Assembly: GCA_000507305.1 (NCBI GenBank) | Contig: DF239949.1 | Location: forward strand, 85,541-149,540 | Direction of reading: 5' to 3' | Length of the DNA stretch: 64,000 bases | Origin: Breviolum minutum Mf 1.05b.01 | Taxonomy: Eukaryota > Sar > Dinophyceae > Suessiales > Symbiodiniaceae | In this document: piece after piece, positions 58,801 to 64,000 of the stretch | Numbering within the stretch: the first letter of the stretch is position 1 | Layout: the number at the start of each line of letters is the position of its first letter | Translations under genes and position numbers: made by a program | Notes under the pieces: model-generated | The model's input: the letters and a program-made list of their open reading frames with translations, nothing else | The model's database searches: none | What the model was told of the DNA's origin: nothing

Positions 58801-61194
58801 AATTTCAGGGGTGTATCCCTTGGCTCTAGCTAGAGAGTTCTTGGCATTGCAGCACAAAGTCAAGGCAGTGGAAAACTGTTCACTATTCTCAATGGGATGT
58901 TCAACGTCATATTTAGCTAGCATGTCCTGGATGATATCACCATGACGCTCAGTCCTACCTAATTGCCAATGAGCATATGCAGCAACCACTCTTACCACTA
59001 TGTTCAATTTTTGGGCTTGAAGGGCAAAATGCTCAGCACAAAATGATGAAGCACCATCTACAACAAGCTCCTTACATGGACCCGCCCACTTTACCCATGT
59101 CTCACGAAGAGACATGAACGCACCGTCAGCATCAGTCTGATGAGTATGATGTGCTAAGTGGAAATTGGTGGCAGCATCAATGAAATGGTAAAAGAAAAAT
59201 TGCTTTCCACTTTTTGCTGTCCAGAGGACGCCATCACAACCTACGGAATCGTTGAATTCTCTTACAGTGGGTAAGGCTGATGGTCTGGCAAGCTTGGGAA
59301 GTTGCATTTCATGGCACGTGTCACACTGAAAATCATCAATGGCTTCAATGATGTCCTTCTTAATGTCGGACTGTTGTTGGAGGGCTAGCTTCAGTTTATG
59401 ACTCCCAGGATGTCCTAGATTCACATGAACTTTCTTCAACCACTGTTGGTCGACCGGATCTAGTTTCAGAAACTTTGGCCCATGGTTCTTTACTCTCAAT
59501 GGATTCTTCCTTTCTTGGGTGGATTCTTTATCGGAAGGTGGTTCTTTGGCATTACACGAACTTTCACCTTGATGTCGTTTGGACGGCACATCAACATCGA
59601 TCTCATCAGCGGAACTTCTCTTGCGATCAATCACAGGAGGGTTTGATGAGGCACTAGCTTGGGAGTCAATGACTGGATTCTTTTCACGAGCAAAAACACT
59701 GATCATGATTCTGGCAGGTTGAGCCTTTCGGGTCAACTGACGAATACTCAACTGCTCCCAAGGTTCCCAGTTCTCTTCATCAAACAGGGTATTGGTGAGA
59801 CGATGCATGCCGAAACTGCGTCGAAGCGGGGCTTCCCGAGGCATCAATCGAATCGGAGGCTTACGAAATTTGTCAACCCCTTTGCTAATCTCAATTACTC
59901 GGATGACTTTATCAGGAAATGCTGATTGGACCATGTCAAAAACGTTTCCCCCTTCAAGAACGGTCTTTCCTACAGGAGGTGCAATGGTTATCAGACTTTT
60001 CAAAAGATCATCAATGGTGGGAGGAACAATGACCGATGACCCTTCAATTCCCGTCTGGTCAGTTTCTGGCTGATATGCAAATGGTCTTTCTTGCTTTTCC
60101 AAAAGTCTTCTCTTTTTGGGATCGGGTTCATCTTGATGAGACGAATGGTGGACCTCATCATCGGTGATGCGAGTTACTTCTTTCACTCGGGCACTGGCTA
60201 ACATGCATCGACACACTCTCCGAGCAAACGCTGCTGAATACAATTCAGTGAATTTCGACAAATTCATTCTTTTGCCCTGATATTTACACGATCCAGCAAT
60301 TTGATGATGGAGATGGTTTCCAGGGCATCGGAGTTTATCTAAGGCACTTGCTAGAATGGTCGATGTTGTGAGAATCTGCATGGCTTTCTTAATTGGTTCT
60401 TTGGTTTCAGGATGCACTAACTTTCCGGCAACGCATTGATCACAACGAGACATCGACATCTTGAGATACATCTTTTCAAGTACATCATGGTAAAACAGCT
60501 CTGATCCAGCAGGTTGTTCCAGGTGAGTGTGACAATCGTCGCCTCGCCAGCATTGGAAGTCGAACAAAGCCTCAACCAGCAGTAAATGGACCTGCTCGTC
60601 CTCACGAAGGCTCATGATTTTTCGAGCAAGCTCAGGTGATCTCATCATGTTGAATTGCGCCCACTTACACCATGGTTTGCAGGATGGTGAAAGCCACATA
60701 TTGCGGGGTCGATACTTAATCAGAATGTCATACAGCTTAAAACGGTTCAGTTGATACCGGAGATCACCTTGACTCAAGCCGAAACGAACTGCCGACATCC
60801 CACACAACTGAGCTTGATGTGTCAGCTGACTCTCACTCGAACAATATACTTCTAGCAGGTCAATTTGATTACTTTGGATATATCTTTGAGGCATATTTGT
60901 GAAACCTTTCTTGATGAGGTATTGCCACATTTCCCTAGCAACCCAGTTGTTGGAGGTGTTATGATTTGATGGTTCACCGGTATCACCAAGACATGCTCGA
61001 GCATAGCAGATGACATCATCCTCCACTGGTGGGCTATCTAGGGCTTTTGAGTCCCCACCTGCATCTGTTGCAGTGTTTGGACAACCTGCTGAAGAACCGA
61101 TTCCATCTGGTTCATGCGATGTTGCAGCTCGTTGGTCCGGGCAGCATCTTGCACTGCAGATTGCATCATCATGTGAGATGACACTGCATCCCAC
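55894..61194 (-). CDS. Copia-type pol: integrase, reverse transcriptase, RNase H
   Basis: A 1766-codon frame without stops. Rough order: residues 1-50 overlap gag in another frame; about 160-340 an N-terminal region with CKPWCKW; about 585-620 integrase finger HVNLGH...CDTC; about 650, 711 and 750 the DDE residues (GCDGVLW, VVDGASSF, GRTERHGD); about 1230-1440 reverse transcriptase with FDIKTAFLRG and the IHVDDGL active site; about 1565-1720 RNase H (AYSDASF, AAETYAL, VVDCKS, LADTLTK). Integrase before RT defines the Ty1/copia order. All catalytic residues are present, so the copy looks recent. It probably needs a -1 frameshift from gag, since the 61194 start codon lies inside gag and the true pol start may be further 3'. 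Confidence 0.95.
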   Translation of the reverse strand: MGCSVISHDDAICSARCCPDQRAATSHEPDGIGSSAGCPNTATDAGGDSKALDSPPVEDDVICYARACLGDTGEPSNHNTSNNWVAREMWQYLIKKGFTNMPQRYIQSNQIDLLEVYCSSESQLTHQAQLCGMSAVRFGLSQGDLRYQLNRFKLYDILIKYRPRNMWLSPSCKPWCKWAQFNMMRSPELARKIMSLREDEQVHLLLVEALFDFQCWRGDDCHTHLEQPAGSELFYHDVLEKMYLKMSMSRCDQCVAGKLVHPETKEPIKKAMQILTTSTILASALDKLRCPGNHLHHQIAGSCKYQGKRMNLSKFTELYSAAFARRVCRCMLASARVKEVTRITDDEVHHSSHQDEPDPKKRRLLEKQERPFAYQPETDQTGIEGSSVIVPPTIDDLLKSLITIAPPVGKTVLEGGNVFDMVQSAFPDKVIRVIEISKGVDKFRKPPIRLMPREAPLRRSFGMHRLTNTLFDEENWEPWEQLSIRQLTRKAQPARIMISVFAREKNPVIDSQASASSNPPVIDRKRSSADEIDVDVPSKRHQGESSCNAKEPPSDKESTQERKNPLRVKNHGPKFLKLDPVDQQWLKKVHVNLGHPGSHKLKLALQQQSDIKKDIIEAIDDFQCDTCHEMQLPKLARPSALPTVREFNDSVGCDGVLWTAKSGKQFFFYHFIDAATNFHLAHHTHQTDADGAFMSLRETWVKWAGPCKELVVDGASSFCAEHFALQAQKLNIVVRVVAAYAHWQLGRTERHGDIIQDMLAKYDVEHPIENSEQFSTALTLCCNAKNSLARAKGYTPEILVLGKNSPLPGSNAQNGTDASQYLAECPSPEGLSFRDQLAKREAARRAFIAADNSDRIRRAILRRSRPTRGEYHNGEIVMMWRPAQGQNPGKWFGPGKVISQENESVIWISHLGRIYRTAPEHVRSLSTREACDFCNDPTNQDSSLPSQIGRGVFRYEDLQARGNIGTTPPPNNPRGEIITEVIPNPQQSSLENTNQSGSQPDAEPENSAASEPSLAEPSVENTPAEAVHVPANPELPADPEPSEIPIPDSEVDDELCVEDYWIVQKDRVIRRHVKPRKNAFSPTGVEDCPVHPLLLSDHRETYALHHEKVIWNYQDEWHQDSWKKSNEWTGYTVFHVIDQTAGNDPEDNPTEPETAMIAIPDNQGWVCEVFLTEHDEQVLLADPDNCWAYLATVAKRQRSEVKLRDLSSSEYEEFREAQKKEISQWLETGTVRKVLRDLIPTQNVMQCRWVHTWKELDEIDRQKLGKNKKAKSRLVVMGFQDPDLEDIPRDSPTLQRDSRSLLLQLAASQCWTISSFDIKTAFLRGSRRDQRKLAIEPPEEMRDHMKLKTNEICELLKSAYALVNAPYLWYCELRDTLLSLGFKISPLDPCLFVLPSEDSKQSCKIDGILGIHVDDGLGAGNQRYQETISQLEKIFPFGSKRSKDFTFTGIHIRQDPSFNIHIDQKGYVQDIQPISIDRDRRKKDTLTINEVERQGMRGLIGSLQYAATNTRPDICARLSFLQSKITKGCIKDLHDCNRLLADAKNYADVTITVISLPIGDIQFVAYSDASFASRENKQSQKGCIILASHCDVAAQKETVASPLSWYSKKVNRVVASTLAAETYALSHSVDAVEWIRMSWAWIKNPHIEWRKPEDVLLNERPSIAVVDCKSLFDVINKNTTPQCSEHRTLLEALVIKDRIRTGVSLHWVHSAVQLADTLTKAMDTYSLRMFLRHHKICLHDIDKVLKDRADRRALKTWYEGNEKPST

Positions 61195-63824
61195 TCTTGA
61201 TCGTCCTCCGATGACTCTGGAGGTGTTACCGGCGTCTTCTTGGGATATCCTTTGGCCTTTGGCACTGAGGATGGAGGTTTCTTCGCGCCCTTCACTTGTT
61301 CTTGTTGAGAACCCTGTCCAATCGCCTGGTTGGTCTCCATCCTCTCCACATACTGGTCGATGTAGCGGATGAACTCCACATGTGAGGATTTTGTCGATTG
61401 GCTGTACTGACGAACAAACCAGCTGACATACCGGGGATCTTCGTGAACCACCTGATGAAACGGTTGACCCAGTTTGGCAGTTCCGAATCGAATTGGGCGA
61501 TTCTGCAGCTCCTCGAACGACAGTTTGGACACGTCGATCTCTTGAGCTTCGGTCTTCTGGGCCTGAATCACCTTCTCGAGACGATCGCTCAGGGACATGA
61601 TGGCCACAACACGATTGGAAAACTTCAGCAGTCTCAGGCTTCGGTTCTTGAGCGGCTGGTGTGGCATCAGAACATGTGATATGAGAAGGACACGCCTTAT
61701 TTGTTTCACAGTCAATACCGACAACTGCAAGTTTTTACCGTTATCAACCTTTGGGTTCCCACTATCCCTTATATCTATCGTTGGGGTTTCCTTGGCATCA
61801 CAATTAGATTCAGTCAACTTGTTAGGCTCATGTGAAATCTCTTGGGTGTGCAACACAGTCTGTGGTGATGGTAGGCGATTCTCGGATTTTAGACCACGAA
61901 CAGACTGTGCGAGTCGAGCCATTTCACAAATGTCCAAAAGAAACAGTTTCCTTTCCGAAAGACGAAGCGGCACTGTGCACCCAAGTTTCTCAAAATGAAC
62001 CTGTTGTTTGGCAGTGTGTATGACTGCACCTAACTGACGAAAAACATTGTTGGAGATGAGGAATGGTGTCACTGAGGGAACGATGGCGACTCTGAGCCAT
62101 ATGTGACCAATTGGAATCATCAATGCATGATCACATGCTACAGTGCCGTTATTGCCAAATCGGAAGGACATTGCTACAAGGCTTTCAAAAACCTGTTGCC
62201 GAAGGTCACTTGGCAACTGTCTAAGAAGTTCATCTTTCTGTTGAAAACCCATGACCGATTGGGAGGCACCCAGATCAACAATGCCTAGAGTACCATGGCT
62301 TGCGAAATGAACATGATGATCTCCTAATAAATCTTTCTCGGAAAGACTATGTTTTATGGTCACAAGTTTATCAACACACTGGCCATTGGTTCCTGACCTT
62401 TCATCAGGGACATGAACACTCTCAGGGCTCAAAGGGGTCATACTGGGCTCATGGGATGTGATTCCACGATGTTGCTTCAGAATCCTGGACAGGCTGTGAC
62501 GAAATCGTTGCACTAGCGTGCAGGTTTCTTCCCCAAAATTCTTACCCTGATCATTATCCCGTGAATGTCTTTGGGTGAATCGACTTAAAACCATGTTACA
62601 TTCATGTACAACAGGCAAAACCGACAAACTCACTCGACTGTACACGGCCTCAAATTGATCTGTACACTGATCGACCGAAGAACCAGCGAAGATGATGTCG
62701 GACTCATTCGGCTCCATGTCATTTACCACCAATGCATTCGCCACATGGCTACCTGAGGAAGCATCCTTGGCCCGAAGTGGGCATTCATTCTTCCAGTGGC
62801 CACGTTTGTGGCAAATCTTGCACTCACTTGTAGCGATTCGTTCCGCCAGCGATTTGCGCCGAGGAAACATCTTGCCCTTGCCACGGCCCTTGCCAAACGA
62901 TGTCGATGAATAGCTTTTGCCTTTGCTGGTCGGCCAAAAGCCTCTATTGCGACTCTTCTCGGCCAGGCGGCGCCTGGCGTCAGCGTAAGCTGACATCAGC
63001 ACCGTCATCTCATCATCTTCCTGCAGCAAGTTGATCAAGTTCTCCTCGAATTGGTTGATCAATTGGGCATCTTCGTCCCCATCAGCAGCAAAAGATTCAA
63101 TGACCTGATCTGTCAAGTCAGAGTTGTCCACGGCCACAAACACATTCTCGTGGGACGTTGAGATGACATCATCATCCTGGTCATCGACGTAGTTGACGTC
63201 ATAGGTCTTTGTCTTTTGAGCCCGACCCTGTCCTTGAACTTCACCAAAGAACTTCGATCCAAGAAGTCTGATGGAAGACAGGACCTGATCGTATTTGAGG
63301 TTCCCACCAGAGTCAATCACTACCCGCTTCTTGTCCTCCGATGCTAAGCCAGAGTTGCGAAGCAGAACATAGCTCCTGATGTCACTGAATTGAACTCCTT
63401 GAGATACCAGATCCTCAAACAAGATCTCATGGCGAGCAACATAAGACTCGTTGCTTTCATCGGAGCGCTGGACCACTCCGTAGATCGCTTTCTCAAACTT
63501 CTCATAGCGAGTCTCTAGAGAAGTCTTCCCCCATACGCCTCCCAGCGTCGTGACAAGAAGCTTGACCCCCGAAGCGTTGTTGACCTTCAACTTCTCCGGA
63601 GGAACTCTCATGATCTTCTGGAATGCTGAACCCTCTGTCAACAAAGCAGCACGAGGTGCCAGTTGAGCAAGGTGCTCACTTGGCCACATTCCCGACAAGA
63701 ATTCTAAGCGTCTTGCATAGTCCGATATGTCCGTCTCACCCGGCTTGAATGCCGGTATCAAATGCCACGGCAAACTGCTGGCAGCAGTCGTCGCGACTCC
63801 TGCCGACGTTTCGCCGGTTTCCAT
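61038..63824 (-). CDS. Copia-type gag with zinc knuckle and aspartic protease
   Basis: 928 codons from ATG. N-terminal gag-like helical region (LEFLSGMWPSEHLAQLAP, YEKFEKAIYGVVQRSDES); acidic linker about 215-285; basic Gly/Lys stretch then zinc knuckle CKICHKRGHWKNEC at about 333-346; protease at about 515 with VDLGASQSVMG, where the usual D-S/T-G-A reads D-L-G-A; about 775-800 RPIRFGTAKLGQPFHQVV..PRYVSWF, a small domain I recall from other dinoflagellate copia gags; C-terminal coiled coil 895-925 (NELQHRMNQMESVLQQVV). Role: capsid assembly, RNA packaging and polyprotein cleavage. Its last 157 nt overlap the pol frame, which is shifted by -1. Confidence 0.92.
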   Translation of the reverse strand: METGETSAGVATTAASSLPWHLIPAFKPGETDISDYARRLEFLSGMWPSEHLAQLAPRAALLTEGSAFQKIMRVPPEKLKVNNASGVKLLVTTLGGVWGKTSLETRYEKFEKAIYGVVQRSDESNESYVARHEILFEDLVSQGVQFSDIRSYVLLRNSGLASEDKKRVVIDSGGNLKYDQVLSSIRLLGSKFFGEVQGQGRAQKTKTYDVNYVDDQDDDVISTSHENVFVAVDNSDLTDQVIESFAADGDEDAQLINQFEENLINLLQEDDEMTVLMSAYADARRRLAEKSRNRGFWPTSKGKSYSSTSFGKGRGKGKMFPRRKSLAERIATSECKICHKRGHWKNECPLRAKDASSGSHVANALVVNDMEPNESDIIFAGSSVDQCTDQFEAVYSRVSLSVLPVVHECNMVLSRFTQRHSRDNDQGKNFGEETCTLVQRFRHSLSRILKQHRGITSHEPSMTPLSPESVHVPDERSGTNGQCVDKLVTIKHSLSEKDLLGDHHVHFASHGTLGIVDLGASQSVMGFQQKDELLRQLPSDLRQQVFESLVAMSFRFGNNGTVACDHALMIPIGHIWLRVAIVPSVTPFLISNNVFRQLGAVIHTAKQQVHFEKLGCTVPLRLSERKLFLLDICEMARLAQSVRGLKSENRLPSPQTVLHTQEISHEPNKLTESNCDAKETPTIDIRDSGNPKVDNGKNLQLSVLTVKQIRRVLLISHVLMPHQPLKNRSLRLLKFSNRVVAIMSLSDRLEKVIQAQKTEAQEIDVSKLSFEELQNRPIRFGTAKLGQPFHQVVHEDPRYVSWFVRQYSQSTKSSHVEFIRYIDQYVERMETNQAIGQGSQQEQVKGAKKPPSSVPKAKGYPKKTPVTPPESSEDDQEWDAVSSHMMMQSAVQDAARTNELQHRMNQMESVLQQVVQTLQQMQVGTQKP

Positions 63825-63987
63825 GGTGACCCCAGTGCTCTCGGACGGTCACTTGTAGAACACTTGATTGGCCCCCGGATCTCTTCGCTTGCAGGGCACT
63901 TGTAGAGCTCCACAGCAAAGAACTCAGGCTTGCTTGACCCTCAAGCAGACAAAGTGCACCACACCCGGTGCCACTGGCGAAGTCCCT

Positions 63988-63999
63988 GCTCCGCTACCA
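63988..63999 (-). promoter_or_regulatory. Primer-binding site, initiator Met tRNA type
   Basis: Minus strand TGGTAGCGGAGC; the plus strand reads GCTCCGCTACCA, the expected 3' end of a eukaryotic initiator methionine tRNA including CCA. Copia elements commonly prime reverse transcription with this tRNA. It sits 164 nt upstream of the gag ATG and marks the inner boundary of the 5' LTR. Confidence 0.75.
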
Positions 64000-64000
64000 A

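Larger units (their letters stand above)
55894..64000 (-). mobile_element. Ty1/copia LTR retrotransposon, near-complete, 5' LTR outside window
   Basis: Contains primer-binding site (63988-63999), gag-protease ORF and integrase-RT-RNase H ORF in that order on the minus strand, with no stop codons in either. The 5' LTR must lie directly beyond 64000. The 3' LTR should lie between about 55.3 and 55.9 kb, but its ends cannot be set without the 5' copy. It is the only clear autonomous transposon in the window. Confidence 0.9.

Noticed and set aside
63988-64000. tRNA 3' end (GCTCCGCTACCA)
   Set aside because: No tRNA body upstream; position before gag shows it is the primer-binding site.

Overview
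The window looks like nuclear DNA of a dinoflagellate, most likely Symbiodiniaceae or a close relative (inference). Three things support this. The Ty1/copia element on the right has the gag-pol layout I associate with dinoflagellate genomes. A roughly 94-bp tandem array at 25.0-25.4 kb encodes peptides that I recall as a dispersed Symbiodinium repeat. The rest is intron-dense DNA with very small exons, some introns of only 42-45 nt, and short terminal-inverted-repeat (TIR) elements sitting exactly at splice sites. No bacterial-type operon, rRNA, CRISPR array or complete tRNA was seen.

Layout. 0-3.4 kb: minus-strand ankyrin-repeat gene running off the left edge. 3.4-12.4 kb: mostly intron or intergenic DNA with isolated exons and TIR elements. 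12.4-19.9 kb: a series of minus-strand genes, several encoding membrane proteins, whose exons can be joined in phase. 20-28 kb: long CAT/GAT trinucleotide arrays, the 94-bp array, an AACT-type tetranucleotide array, and two phase-consistent minus-strand genes at 22.8-24.4 kb. 28-43 kb: scattered exons, mostly minus, a few plus. 43.3-49.0 kb: a minus-strand ion-transport (voltage-gated channel-like) gene. 50.0-50.4 kb: a gene with an intron that coincides with a TIR element. 51-55.8 kb: more isolated exons. 55.9-64.0 kb: a copia retrotransposon on the minus strand with intact gag/protease and integrase/RT/RNase H ORFs; its primer-binding site lies at the last bases of the window, so the 5' LTR must begin just outside.

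The most interesting signal is a set of introner-like elements. One family begins (TA)CTGTTGATGG and ends CCATCAACAG(TA). Its terminal CAG is positioned as the 3' splice site of exons at about 12.57, 19.46, 30.55, 39.06 and 50.15 kb, and at 50.15 kb the whole element, GT to AG, is the predicted intron. Other TIR families (CCCCCTGAAGTTTAACATAG... and relatives) also abut exons.

Exon calls rest on open frames, acceptor/donor motifs, phase agreement between neighbours and amino-acid character. No transcript or homology search was possible, so most products remain unnamed. A few frames are ambiguous because both strands or two frames stay open; this is said where it applies.
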